From: Drosophila miranda
Taxonomy: Eukaryota; Arthropoda; Insecta; Diptera; Drosophilidae
NCBI RefSeq assembly: GCF_003369915.1
Contig: NC_046677.1
Coordinates: forward strand, 23,640,913 to 23,704,912
Reading direction: 5' to 3'
DNA: 64,000 nucleotides
A model generated the notes under the pieces. It did no database searches, was not told where the DNA came from, and was given only the letters and a program-made list of their open reading frames with translations. The position numbers were made by a program, and so were the translations under genes. Position 1 is the first letter of the stretch; each line of letters begins with the position of its first letter. Shown here piece by piece: positions 36,641 through 49,925 of this stretch.

Positions 36641-36667
<27 letters not shown>
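36641..36667. repeat. (CT)13 microsatellite
   Basis: Uninterrupted CT run; on the other strand it is a GAGA tract that could bind GAGA factor. Confidence 0.85.
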
Positions 36668-36670
<3 letters not shown>

Positions 36671-37308
36671 CGGGGCAATTTTTCTTCACTTTTGTTATAC
36701 AATTTCTCAAACTAATATGCCCGGGCTCTTGCAGCGCTGCCTCGTCTTCGATTTTGGAAAGATGAGAATCTTAAGGAAATACTAGAAAGGGCACCGACAT
36801 GCAGAGCAATAGCCTGGGCCTGGGCCTTGTTTTTTTGGGTTTCTCTGATGGCTTCATTTCGTATATTTTCACTTGGAATAGGGCACTGTTAGGAAAGCGG
36901 CTTCTGATTCTTTGATCACTTGACATGTGTGTGTTGCCTGTGTATCTGTGTATCTGTAAGTGCGCGTTGGAGTAAAAAATGTGAGAAAAAGGGAGCATCA
37001 TCATCATCATCATTCCATCGCTGCCTCATATCAATGGCATCAGCAAGTCTTCCCCCCCACTCCAAAAGAAAATTCGAATAACAAGCCTTGATAATATCAT
37101 AAATACAGCGCTTTTCTCTCGCTCGCTTTTGTGCCCCTTCCTACAGCGATTTGTAAACGAAATGATAATTAATATCATCGTTACTAGATTAATCCTCGTT
37201 CCCTCTCTTTCTGGCAGCAGGGAGCGGGGGCCTCCATCGGGCTGCGATCAGTAGCAATTATCATATTTTGTGTGCCCATTTTTCATCGTTTCAATAATTG
37301 TAAATTAT

Positions 37309-37334
37309 TGTGTGTGTGTGTGTGTGTGTGTGTG
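37309..37334. repeat. (TG)13 microsatellite
   Basis: Uninterrupted TG dinucleotide run, read directly. Confidence 0.9.
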
Positions 37335-40300
37335 CTGGGTAAATCATGTTATTGAAACGATTAGCTGGCAGTTTTATAAGGTGTCAGATGGGGATAGGTG
37401 GAGGGGGAGTGGGAGAGGGATTGGGACTGGGAGTTGTATAATAGTTCAGATCGTGATACCTTTAAAGGCCTTTCGAGTGGGGTCTTGATGTGTATTGATG
37501 TGTAGTGCAATCGTTAAACGGGTTTTGAGGCAGTCTAGTCTAGGATCTAGAGGTTTACGGGGTAGAGAGAGCTAGAGGCATAGAAGCTACTGCTCTTTTA
37601 GGAGTATCTCCCATATCTCCATCTCCATGAAGCTCTACCTTTTCCAGTTCATATAGATATGAGTACAATCCTTGGTTTAACCATTTTCTTCCTCTATCCA
37701 TTGCTCATTTCCGCAGCCTCTAGCGGAGAACTCTTTCCCTAAAAACAAGCTCCTGTATGCCCCTTGTATGTACATATTTGGGGCTTATGCTCGGCTTAGG
37801 TCCAGCGCAAGAGTTAAATCACCTTTTGGGCCCACACGCCCTAAGCCAAGCCATCGAGCAGTCCAATATTTTGCATATACTCCGGTCTATAGATGGGAAA
37901 ACTTTTTTGTACAATCCCCAGATCAGGGGCATTGTTTTATTGGGATATAGGACGGCAGGCCTGGATTGCCCAGCTTAAGATGCCTCGGTTTGTTATTGAA
38001 ATAGATCGGATGAGCGCATTATATACTTAACACATTTCCCAATTATACTCGTATGCTACCGGCATGGCTGCCGAATCGGCAATCCACTTACCTAAGCCCG
38101 GGACTAGGCCGAAGGTCTAAGTCGCTAAATCAGTCCAGGGTACGAGAGAGAGAGAGGGTATCCTTCGCGTGTTCCTGTGGCAGCATTATTGGTTCATGGA
38201 TTGCGGCTGCCCTGGGATTTGTTTAACTGTATCACTTTAGAAAAGAATTGGAAAGAGAATGGGCACCAGACAGGGGCATAGAGAGAGAGAGAGTAGCACG
38301 CGCTCAAGCGCACAAACGTCTTAACCAGTTCTCCTTTGCAAGGATCTGCTGTAGCTCTCTCATACTCGTACAATTGGCTTAAGTGCTCGACATGCAATTT
38401 GCAAAGATAACAAGCAGAATGGACCGTGCGGATCCCTGCCTCACCTATCTTATTACCCGGGTTAAGTGCACGGCTTACGGTGAGTCGAAAGAGCAACCTT
38501 GTGGGTCTGAGGCTCAAGCAGATGCCAAGACCTGATTACCCAGCGTGCAACCATAGGCCAGGACAGGACCAGGACAGGACCAGGCCAGGACCTACACAAG
38601 GATCGCTCTCCTCCGGCGTTGTGCGTGTGCCGTTTGTTACACTTCTCGTGCGTTTAGACTCCTGGTTGTTCCCTGTAGCCCGTTAATGATTCAAACCCCT
38701 CAACCATGGCTTAGGCCTATCCCTATCCGTATCCGTCTTCTATCCCATCCTCCTATCCTACTGCCGTATTTCATAAATATTTGATATATAATCGGTTAGT
38801 TCTTCGCTTTGTTTGGGCAAAGGCTTAAGGCCTGCATGGGTTTTTTCTTTGGATTTCAAAGGCTTTGTCTCCTTTTTTGTGGCTACTCTCTATAGAGATC
38901 TTTGATAGGATGAAGCAGTAGGTACATCTGTAAGCTAGGGAACTTTCTTGGGCAGATCATAGCCCGTTGAAAGAGGTGTCTAAGTGGTTGCCTAGGTGTT
39001 AGGGATTTTTTGCAGATGTCTCTCAATATTTTGGGGATGGAGTAGCAGGAGAGCTGTGGCCAAGCGTTTCGAAGTCCTTTAAAGATATATATATTAACAC
39101 ATATGTGGAGAAACGAGTTTTGTCTGGGAAAGATGGACAAATTCGGATCGGATAAGTCCATCAAGCATTTAGTTATCGATAGAATACCCTTTTCCCATTA
39201 AGTTTAATTTTTTTGATTATTCCTTCCCACAATTTGAGTTAGACGAAGAAGAACAATAAACATATCTGTTCATAAAATTTCGAATTTATACATAGAAATT
39301 TTTAAATTTTTTCTTGGTTCTTTTCTTTCTTGGTTTCTTGGGAGAGGAGGTGATGAAGCTGTGGTTTGATAGAAAAAAAAAAAAACAAAATTCCATAATA
39401 TTATTTCACATTTTTGTGCAAAATTTGAATGCTCTAGCTTTAAGATTGGACTTTATGCAAAAATGTCGGACTGCAGGGGCTTCCATGAGTTCTTTTTGGG
39501 TACTTTCTCTGAAAGAACACTGATAATACTCATAAAGTAAGTCCTATTTGTACTACTTGAACGGCTTTTGATTCCACTTTCAACTGGGGGTTAGAGGGGG
39601 TTAGAGAGAGCTTTTCCCCATCGACTAACACAGATATCAGCTGACACTAAGCCCGTTGCACTCTTTTAGCCAAGTTGTCGTGCAAAAATATTGACATTTA
39701 TCGATTGAAGCCCGCAATCCAGTTTGATGATGGCCACCACAATGGCACCACACCAGGGATCCCCTATACCACACCCAATCCCCAGTCCCCAGTCCCCGCT
39801 CTCTGCTGGGAAGCCCCGCAAGTATCGGGCGTGTCACCTCGCGGGGAAAATTGGAACCCTAACCAGGCGACCCGACCCCCTTGAACCATCCAAGTGGCGA
39901 CCACACAGTGACCACAAAATGTGTTTTTAATTGAAACTGATGTGGCGGCTGGCCAGTACTCGATATTACCAGAGCTCTACGATGACGATGATGATGATGA
40001 TGGTAGAGGTTCAGATGAGGGCATGCCATTCAAATATTTATTAATAAAATAATTGTTAACCCACGGACACCAGGGGCATGGACACTGGGCAGGGGCGCAC
40101 AACTAATCAAATAATGGCAATACAAATACAATTTGGGAAAATATTTGAAAATATTTAAGCGACAAATGCGCAAACCCCGCAACAACAATAGAAGAAAAAA
40201 TCATGTGGGCAGTGGCGCAGGCAATCAGAGAGCGCCTAGAGGGGGTGAGGGGTGGTGAGGGGGGTGATTCCAGTAGTTCTCCTTAATTAGTTTCTTTCAT

Positions 40301-43300
40301 TATCTTGGCCTCTCTGTTGACCCGAATTTCAATTAAGTTAATTTACGCCGCCAGACCTCTGCTGGACCCGACCCCACCCCACCCCACCCCAGCCCCCGAA
40401 ACCAATTCGAATAATAAATACTCGTAAATAAATGTATGAATGAATGAATTAATGAGCCTAGTACTCGCACGATGCGTAGTTCTTTCAATTGAAGACAGAG
40501 AACCGAGAGGAATACTCATACTCGAGCAGAAATTATGAATGAGTAATTAGGAATTGCACTTGAGCCTCCGCCCCTCTGGAGAGCGGAAGTGAGTTCATTG
40601 CGGGCTTGGGGTTGAGCGAGATCTGGATAAAAGACAGCCTTGCATTATCAGTTGGCATCTGAACTTTTCAATTTTGCACTTGGCGTAGGGGAATTGCGAG
40701 TATTTCATGTGGGGCCCAAAGTTCAAGACATCTACTTGGGGGCCTGCTGAAGGCTGAGCCGGAAATGACCCCAGAAGCTGCGTTTTTCATCCTTCAAAGA
40801 GAAAACTTTATGCCCTAAAGATTCAAGTTCCTTCACAGCAAAGAAACACACAGACAACCCATATGTCCCTCAGTTCTCACTACCTTCTTATATCTGTCCC
40901 CCTGCTTCCCTCCAGATCCAGATCTGGCTGCCTCAGATTTCACACTGATAGACACTGCTAATGGTTTCAACAGAGAGAGAGTGAGAGAGCGAGCACAAAT
41001 CAACAAATTAAGCCGGGCCAAGGGCCAGCACTTGGACCTCAATTAAATTGATTTAGATCAGAGCAGAGCAGAGCAGAACTGGTGTTCTCTGGCACCCCAG
41101 CACAGAACTGACCAATGCCCAATGAATATCGAGAGGAAGTTGAGGAAGCACCAGCATAATCGTGCCGTTCTCTAGGCGATCTTCTGTGGCAATAAATCGG
41201 CAAAAGGCAGAAGAACCCGCAGTTGTAGAGCAGCATTCGACGATGTTTTGGGTTCGAGGTTGTGATACATGCGCGTGGCCAGTGACTTTTGATGCTCTTT
41301 CAAAGGGTAATACCATAGAGAGGGGCTGGTTGTAGTGCAGGGAAGAAAGCTATAGAAAAAGTCGAGAAAAGGAGGTATAGAACTTGTTTTTCAATCGTTT
41401 TTAAGGCAACCCTTTAATGAATGACGAGACCCCTAAAACTGTTACATATTTGTCCAGAATTAAAGCAGAATTTGAACCAAATGGGACACATCATATATGG
41501 CTTTAGCTATAGCTTTTAGAAACAGTATACTTTGTTATAGAAATTCGATTCTATTCATGCCTAAAACCTTTTTATTCTTAATGAAAATCACCCCTAGCCC
41601 TATCCCCATAATCCTGTGAAATGTAGCACAGATCAGAGTGCCATATCCTATAGTAATGATCGATCTAGAAGGGTATTAGCCATAGCTAGGCTTTCTTTCC
41701 TTTCGTTTTTTGTTGATGCTTGTTGTTGCGGCTGTTAATTGTTACGCAGTTCATTAACACACATCAGAGAGCAGCACATCACACCATGCCACATACCACA
41801 CACCGCACACCGCACCACACCATGCACCATGCCACACTATGCCACATATTACAGTTGAGCTCGGGGTCCGGTTGTCCCCTTGAAGTTGTGTGCCGCCACC
41901 CTCGCGTGGCACACGCGACCGCTCCCACTCCAACTCCCTCTCCCCCCTCCCCCTCCCCCACTCACTCTCCACCAGCGCTAACGATGACATCTAAGCGGTT
42001 GCCCCCTCTGCCGCAGCTGAATCTGCCACTGCCTGCGCTTGTGCCACTGCCACTGTTGCCCTTAACGATGTCGCTGACGAGTGTCGCCTCGCCTCGACTC
42101 GCATCGCATCGACTCGACTTTGTCAACGTTTGTGGGTTGTTAATGTTTCTCGTGTCGATGGTGTTTTTGGTGTTGTTGGTGTTGGCGCTGCGTGAGTTTT
42201 GGCAATGTTTCTCTTTTCGTTTTCGTTAAATGCGTGTAAATCAGTTTATAACACATTGTCAACAATTATCAAGTGTTGCTGCGAGGGGAAGGGCCACGGG
42301 CGACCTAAACCCAAAAGGGGGAGTGTGCAGCTTTTTTAGGCGATATATTCATGACTCTGTTGATGCGCTACCAAAAACATTACAGAATGGAATAGAAGTT
42401 GGGTATAGAGAAGCGGGAAATATCAACCAGGAATATCGGGAATAATTTTCAATACTCCACAGGCCTTAAACAGGTTTTTTATACATTTTAAATAGTCAAA
42501 ACATCATCGTCTCAGCTATAAAAAACCTCTGCCAACAAATAGGAAATGTTTTTAAGCAAATATTTGCCCATATTCGCACTAAATTCAATTATATTCCTTA
42601 TTCCCATTCGCCTACCTCCAACATATGGCACACTACTATCTTCAGGCGATCTCCATCCGATAAAATTCCGTCCATTAACATTCCAAATCTATTTCCTCTG
42701 ATGTAGCGCACTTTTTGAACACCAAGACCGAAGGTTTCCCTTTTTGTTTGCTCCTTGTTTCCGGCTCATCACCCTGCTTTCCCTGCTTTCCCGCCTAGCC
42801 ATATGCTCTCACAGCGGCAGCATCGTCCCTGGACCGATGGACCAGGGTCCAGAGCTCCCTCATCCCTGCCGCGCACCCTTTGCTGTACTCAAGGCAACCT
42901 CTAGGACACTCATTTGGCTGTTTATTTGCAAAACGAAACACACGATAATAGCAACAACAGCAACGGAAACAAGTGTGTCCGAGTCCGAGTCCGTGAACGT
43001 GATTTCAACGAAATTGGGCCAATTTATAAGAGGGAGAAAAGCCCCCCCCCCCCCCCCGCACAGCCTCCTTCAAAGGGGGCGCCAGAGCGCATAGAGAAAG
43101 GAAAACTCGGCTGGAAAACCTACCTATATTTTGTTAACTGGTTAACACGCTTAAAACAGAATCAGATGTCACCACCAGAGGCCAGAGAGGCCAGAGGCTA
43201 GAGGCCGAGTGCTTGAGCAGAGGTTTAACCCTTTTCCCTTTTAATCGAGACAAATCCGAAATTGAAAATATTTGCATGGCTAAGCGACGGCGATTAGAAG

Positions 43301-46300
43301 GAAATGCAACGCCAAGACATCGGTCGTGTCCGAGGACACAGCTTGAGGTCCACGAAATGAGATTAATACGCGCTAAGCTAAGTCCCCTTCAGGAGGCTAA
43401 ATCCATGCATCGATTTAATCCTTGCTTAACTCTTTCGAAACGGTAGCCGTGTGGGTAGGTACAGCCACAGCCACAGCCACTGCTACCGCTCTAAGGATCT
43501 GAGGATCTAAGGATCGCTGACTGTGTGGCCATGTAAACAGACAATATAAACAACGGAAGCGAAGAAGGACGTACCGATCCTTAACCCGTTCAGCGTTCAG
43601 CGTTCATCGTTCAGCTACCTCTCCAGCCACCCACACATCCATCCACTTAGGTAGAGATCCTGGCTCTGGGCTCTGGGCTCTCGATTCTCGATTCTGGGAC
43701 CTTGTTTGCATGCATCGCGCTGATCCGTTGGACAAACAAGCTAATCCTGCGGTTAAACTGCCATTGAGTTTATCAAAATACAGGCATTCTCCTACCCGGA
43801 AGGACATGCACGGGCGTACCACGGGGCGTACCAACTTTACGGCCGAACGGGTTGAGAGAATCGGGACAGAATCGGTAGCCCGAAAAGGGTTAGCCATCCT
43901 TCCCCGCGGATTTATTTCAGCCAAATTTTGCTCAAAGTGCAAATATCAAAAGTTTTTGCACCGAACAAAACTAAATGCCTGCTATAAATCTGGCTGATTA
44001 GTAAAGTACTCTCGCCCCCCGCCCCCGACTCGAGAGTCTCTCGAGTCTCTGGGACTCTCTTTCTCTCTGTCAATCCGCAGCCGAATCCGCATCCAAATCC
44101 CCTGCCGGATCAGACACTCGCACTCGCACTCACTCACGTCTCACTGTCCCACTCACCCCGACACGGTAGCAAATCTGTCGCCTTTTCAGCGTTTTAATCA
44201 ATGACAAGTTGGTTTTTTCTCTGTCAATCCTTCTTTCGTTTTTCACGTACGACTAGACGAGGTTTTTGTGGGATTTTTGTTTGTACGGGGTAATTACGGT
44301 CTGTAGTTTCCGGATTGTCGGGAAGTTCTAAGCGCTGCAGATTGTTTTTGGTCTTGGATTTGTGGTAAAATATTTATATTGGTAAAGGCTTCATTTTTTT
44401 GCTACTGAAATGGGTTTAGGAATCTATAATTTTTCATCAACAAGAATACATAAGGGTACTTCCGTTTTTCGTACGACAAAATGTTAAAAAATAATTATAA
44501 AAAAAGTCATATTTTGAAAAAAATTATATATTAGTTTAATAATTATAGGGTAGCCCTATATTTGCAAAAAAAAAGTGACAATAGGTATAAGATAAATCCA
44601 GATATAAGCCAAAATATGTATGACTCGACGTTGCGCTACAACAAAGAGAAGGTTGGGTTTTTGGATTGGGCTAAAAAATGGCACAAATCAACGAATTGGT
44701 TAGGACTATCTATATGAAAATTATTAGTCCTAATAAATTAAATATTGAGCGTTACTTTTCCAAGTCATTAAATAAAAAAACCTTTTTCTTTTTTTTTTTT
44801 AATAAATCCGCGAAGACAAAGTTTAAAAATCGACGATTAGCCATTGGACCATTTTTTTAGCATTATTTTTGGATAGTTCATAGTAATAACAATAGTAAGT
44901 AATAGTGTTACTATTATTAGTAACAATTTCTAGCGCATAAAGATTTTGAGAAAAAACTTGTATCAAGAATAACCTTTCTTATAGAAGATATGGTAGTATA
45001 TGGTAAATGAACACATGACATTAAAAATACCAAAAAATACAGAAAAAGTGACCTTTTGTTTATTTGTTAATACGTTTTCAAAAAATATATATTTATTCAA
45101 TAAATTTAATAAAAAAAATCCCGGGAAAAAACTATATTAAAATCAGTTTTTATTTGCGGAAACCCTATCTATATGTCTATCTCCTCAAGGAAACAGCCCC
45201 TAGAGCTCCCTAAAATACACAAACTATAATAGTCAACAATTATACATTTTGAAGCATTAACCATGTTCCTCAATATTCAAATATATATAATTTCGCGTTT
45301 TGTTACGACTATCAATTAAAAACCCACACAATATACCCGCCACTTACAGTATAAATATGAAATAATAGCACAATTACACAAAAGACATGTCAGAATTCCA
45401 TATGACATCCTCTTTGCGGTAACATCTCTATAATGCATAAAGAATAAACGTACAATTTTATAAGGAACCCATAATTACAGGCTCCCCGTATAATTCTGTA
45501 CAGCTGACCGACCATTCGCTTAGTTTGAATAGTTTTTCACAGGGGGAAAACGGGAGAACGGAAAAACCCCATCAAAGTTATATTCAAAGCAACCAAAACA
45601 ATTACAAAACAGGGAAAAACTGGGAAAAAATAACAATGATAAATAATTTAATTGAAAGACAGGGCAAACAATGGGGCAGAAAAATCAATTGAAAATTGTT
45701 CGAGGGGGCAACAATTAAAATGCCTTTGAGGTGAGGCGCCATTTTGTTTTGAACAGCGGTGCTCCGTTGATATGGGGAGCCCCCTGCTGCACACCCCCCT
45801 CTATGGTTGGGGGCTGCTCTCACGTTCCCGTTCTCCAAGAGAGCGTTCTGTCTGAGAGCGCATGTCTCCACTGGTGGGGCGTCCAATAAGTTGTGGCCGC
45901 GCCACGCCGCACAAAAACACGAGTGGAGACACACACACACACCGCCACACCGCCACACAGATACAGTTCCAACCACATTCCGTTAGGCCATCGATACAAA
46001 CATGGCGTCTTCGTCTTTGGCTTCGTCTTTCGTTTCGGCTGCACTTTGTTTTGTATGTTTCAGGTAAAACAAGTTTTCCCTGCCCCCCTCCCCGCCCTTT
46101 GGACACGCAGAGGGGTCGGGTCGTCTCCAATCATCGGGCTGGCTGGCACAACAACTGCAGACGAGTGCACGCCCCCAATTTGTGAAAACAATTATTATGA
46201 TTACAGAAATGATTTCGATTTTGAGTTCGGTTCGGTTCGGTTCGGATCGATTCGTTTGGTTTCGGCTGGGTAGCGGCGGCTGGGGATGTGGCATGTGTGG

Positions 46301-47695
46301 CACATGCGAATGCCAGCAGCTGCTTTTCATTTTGCAGTTGTTCTGGAAAATTCCCTTCGCCCTTCAATTGATTGCAACAAATTACATTTAATCGTTGTTC
46401 GTTCTACTAAGGAAATATGGCATGGAATATTTTTCCATTACTTGGAATTGTGTTTGGTTTTTTTTTTTGTTTCAATGAGAAAGTTTGAAAGACGGACACA
46501 CATTTCCTTAGATAATTGAATAATTAAAGTAATTTTCAAGAACTAAATTATTTAACACAAATTAAAGGCAATCTTTTAGGAATTGAGCAAAGTTTTAGGT
46601 TGCCAATATTTATAAGGAATTTTCAGACCACAAGCCAGGATTTTGCCATGCAATTATGGGCTGTTCCAGGTACAAGCTTTGTACGATTATCTATAGAATA
46701 AGTAAATATAAATATATGCAAAATAAACCTATAGTTCTTTAAAATTGCATAACAAATTATAAGTACAATCCCATCCATCTATACAATATCATTACATATT
46801 TCAACAACATGTTCCTATAATGAGAAATGAGGTCCCTACCCTCGTATACCATATCTGTGACCATATTTAACTCCGATTCCGATTCCGATTCCGATTCCTA
46901 CCCCTACCAAATACGATCCATAAGTTTGCAAACTGGCGAAAAATTAACGGGGGCAAGCGGGCAAACAAAAATCTAGGATACAATTAATAATGGAAACTGT
47001 GTGTAAAAACAAGAAATACATTAACACCAACACGAAACACAGCAACAACCACAGAAGGAGAGCAGCAGCTGCCAATATAAAAGAGCAAAAAGAGGGGGAG
47101 GGGACCCCGTTAAACGAAAGACCTAGCGTATCAAAATGCAACCCACAATCCCAAAAAGGGTGACTACAAAGAGGTCTCTCTCTCGCTCGCTCTCGCTCTC
47201 GCACTCTCCCTCTCTCGTTTTACAGTAATATGTGTGACTGTGACGGCGTCGGCGTTTGTTGTGTTCGCGTCATGTCAGAAGCAATTATCACCGAATGGAA
47301 AAAGCAAATCTGAACAGCAACAACAGCCAGCGAGAGCGAACGAGAGGCAGAACCCAAAAGAGAGGGCCAGCGATACGTTCCACAGCGGCGATTGGCCGAC
47401 GGCGTACATCCCCCCCGAGCACCGGTGCCGAAACCGAGAGTCGTAAAAAGAAAACACACAGCCAGCCGCCGCAGCGAGCTCTCTGCCGGGGATTGGAATA
47501 TTGGGAATTCTTGTTTTTAGTCTACACTAAACCCGACAGAGCAACGGACGTGAGGGATCTCAATACGACGACGAACAAAAGTCTCGTCTCGCGTCGGCAA
47601 AACTGAACGTAACGAAATCTGAGACTTAACGAAGCGCCGAGCCAGAGCCAGAGCCAATTTGAATTTGAATTGTGTACGAAAATACGAAGAATATA

Positions 47696-47725
47696 ATGGC
47701 ATTGCTGTCCATTGTTGTTGGGTAA
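47696..47725 (+). other. slp2: Upstream ORF in the slp2 leader
   Basis: ATGGCATTGCTG opens a ten-codon frame that ends at a TAA (47723-47725), 53 bp before the slp2 ATG. The context (TATAATGG) is moderate. If the transcript includes it, it could reduce slp2 translation. Confidence 0.4.
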
Positions 47726-47732
47726 AACTGGT

Positions 47733-47734
<2 letters not shown>

Positions 47735-47767
<33 letters not shown>
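47735..47767. repeat. slp2: (CAG)11 tract in the slp2 5' leader
   Basis: Eleven CAG units end 11 bp before the slp2 ATG. In the frame of slp2 they read as alanine (GCA), and that frame is open upstream from at least 47659 with no ATG. A non-AUG N-terminal extension is therefore formally possible, although a plain untranslated repeat is the simpler reading. Confidence 0.85.
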
Positions 47768-47768
<1 letters not shown>

Positions 47769-47778
47769 CTGTGCAAAA

Positions 47779-49161
47779 ATGGTGAAGATCGTTGATGGTC
47801 TCCCCGAGATCAGCGCTCACGCCCATCATCACCATACGCCCACGCTTGCGCATCATCATCCGCTCTCGCATCCGCATCCGCTCTCGCATCATTCGCATCC
47901 ACATCCCGTTGGCATTAATCTCACGAATCTGATGAAAATGGCCAGAACGCCGCACCTAAAGTCCAGCTTTTCGATCAACGCCATACTGCCGGAGACCCTG
48001 GAGCATCACGACGATGAGGAGGAGGACAAAGCCGAAGAGAATCACAATCAATCGAAGTTTCTGCCCAACCACAATAACAACAATCCCGTGGCCACGCCTT
48101 GGGGCAATGAGGAACACGATCATGAGCCCGAAAGCGATGTGGAATCGGATCTGGATGTGACGTCGATGTCGCCGGCCCCGGCTGTCACCAACAACGAGAG
48201 CGATGTGGATGAGGTGGACGACGACGACGTGGACGAGGACGTGGACTGTGATGCCGATGGGGACGGCGAGACCACTGACGGCGACGCGGAGACCAAGTCC
48301 AGCGATGGTAAGCCCGTGAAGGATAAGAAGGGCAACGAGAAGCCCCCCTACAGCTACAATGCCCTGATCATGATGGCCATTCGCCAGAGCCAGGAGAAGC
48401 GGCTGACCCTCAACGGGATCTACGAGTACATCATGACGAACCATCCCTACTACCGGGACAACAAGCAGGGCTGGCAGAACTCCATCCGGCACAACCTCAG
48501 CCTCAACAAGTGCTTCGTGAAGGTGCCACGGCACTACGATGATCCCGGGAAGGGCAACTACTGGATGCTCGATCCCTCGGCGGAGGATGTCTTCATTGGG
48601 GGATCCACTGGGAAGCTGAGGAGGCGCACCACGGCCGCCTCCCGCTCCCGCCTGGCGGCCTTCAAGCGATCGCTGATTGGACCCATGTTCCCCAGTCTGG
48701 CGGCCTATCCCCAGTTCGGACAGTTCCTCACGTATCCCCCGTCGGCGCCCAGTCTTCTGGCCAGCATGTACCAGCGCTACAATCCCTTTGCGCCAAAGAG
48801 CGGACCCGGCGGACTGCCCGGCATGCCACCGCCTCCGCCCGGACCAGGACCTGGTCAGGGTCTGCCGCCGCCTCCGTTTGGAGTGCCTCCGACCGGCAAC
48901 GAGCTCTACCAGCGACTCCAGTACCAACAGCTGTTGCATCAACATGCGGCGGCCGCCGCTCTGGCGGCACATCAAAGACAGCTCTCCGCGGCGGCGGCGG
49001 CGGCGACAGCACCGCAGCCGCATATGACACATCTGGGGCAGCCGCCCTCGTCGCCCAGCCACCTCCACGGTGGCGGCGGCAGCAACGGAGGAGGCGACTC
49101 GCCAGGTCCCTCACCGCAGCCGCTGCTCAATCCGGTCACCGTCGTCTCGCGCAACAGCTGA
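47779..49161 (+). CDS. slp2: Sloppy paired 2, forkhead (FoxG-type) transcription factor
   Basis: Intronless, 460 residues from the ATG at 47779 (context CAAAAATGG, close to the Drosophila optimum). Order: a His-rich N-terminus, an eh1 Groucho-binding motif ([11 protein letters not shown] at about residue 64), a long Asp/Glu-rich region, the forkhead domain (about 188-285; [37 protein letters not shown]), then Pro/Gly-, Gln- and Ala-rich stretches. It is a close paralogue of the slp1 product within the forkhead domain and differs in the longer tails. It is a nuclear repressor in segmentation and in later neuroblast temporal patterning. No TATA box is evident upstream, unlike slp1. Confidence 0.93.
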   Translation: MVKIVDGLPEISAHAHHHHTPTLAHHHPLSHPHPLSHHSHPHPVGINLTNLMKMARTPHLKSSFSINAILPETLEHHDDEEEDKAEENHNQSKFLPNHNNNNPVATPWGNEEHDHEPESDVESDLDVTSMSPAPAVTNNESDVDEVDDDDVDEDVDCDADGDGETTDGDAETKSSDGKPVKDKKGNEKPPYSYNALIMMAIRQSQEKRLTLNGIYEYIMTNHPYYRDNKQGWQNSIRHNLSLNKCFVKVPRHYDDPGKGNYWMLDPSAEDVFIGGSTGKLRRRTTAASRSRLAAFKRSLIGPMFPSLAAYPQFGQFLTYPPSAPSLLASMYQRYNPFAPKSGPGGLPGMPPPPPGPGPGQGLPPPPFGVPPTGNELYQRLQYQQLLHQHAAAAALAAHQRQLSAAAAAATAPQPHMTHLGQPPSSPSHLHGGGGSNGGGDSPGPSPQPLLNPVTVVSRNS

Positions 49162-49925
49162 AGGGGCAAGCGGGCACCAAAAATCGCTCTTGGGCTCGTG
49201 ATCAGGAGTTGGTTTAGTTTAAGTAATGATTGTACATAGAAATAGCCGCGACTGAGGCGCTAGACGCTTGTATATAGAGAAACCAGGAGGGGTGGAGCAG
49301 GTATTCGGTTGCCTTTGCAGAGTTGGAGACGAGCAGGGATGTGGTAAGGATATGTGGGTGGAAGAGAGGCAGCTAAGAAGTTATCAGAACTTTCTGTGTG
49401 ATCCATAGACGAAGATCTCAAAAGGTCTTCATTTTTAGAGCCCAGAAAGGTGTAAGATTTGATGAAAGAGCATTCTTTTGTGGGGTATATATTTGGCTGG
49501 CATTTGTTTATGTCTTTTTGGTACCAAGAGGTTTCTAGGTCTTCTAGGATTTAAGAAACTCCTTTAAATATTTCAAAAAATAATTTGTAAAATTCCCAAA
49601 GGTTGGTTCTTCAACAAAAAATACTTGAAATATCTTGGAAACCCACATCCACCCCACCCGCTCCTCACAGTATTGTAATACCTCTGCAATGGCTGGCCCC
49701 AGGGAGTGTTTTTCAGAGCTGGTAATACTGTTGTCACATTTGTATGTATCTACGATATAACACCTACGATTAACTATTGTATTAACGTTACTTAAGCGCT
49801 GCAGGCAAACAACTAAGCACTATTTAATTTATATATATGTATTATTGTATATTTAGACACTGAACGAACAGAAATCGAAAACAATTAAAGATTCTATTGA
49901 AATAAAAAATATACAAAACCGAAAA
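49162..49925 (+). other. slp2: slp2 3' UTR
   Basis: AT-rich, no ORF; AATAAA at 49901-49906 suggests the end near 49925. Confidence 0.6.

Larger units (their letters stand above)
36141..47500. promoter_or_regulatory. slp1-slp2 intergenic region, presumed shared enhancers
   Basis: About 11.4 kb without a convincing gene. The slp genes are co-expressed and are known to share segmental, neural and mesodermal enhancers around and between them; I cannot delimit any by eye. Tracts seen: (CT)13 at 36641-36667, (CAT)n at about 36996-37014, (TG)13 at 37309-37334, a GGACAGGACC-type minisatellite at about 38558-38592, a C-run at 43044-43058, and (GGTTC)n at about 46228-46246. From 44450 to 45130 the DNA is extremely AT-rich and empty. 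Confidence 0.45.

Noticed and set aside
41720..42229. 169-codon + strand ORF
   Set aside because: The first half is a CACACCATGC-type repeat and the rest is Leu/Pro-rich low complexity; it overlaps other open frames and shows no conserved motif.
47956..49068. 370-codon minus-strand ORF
   Set aside because: A shadow of slp2 for the same reason.
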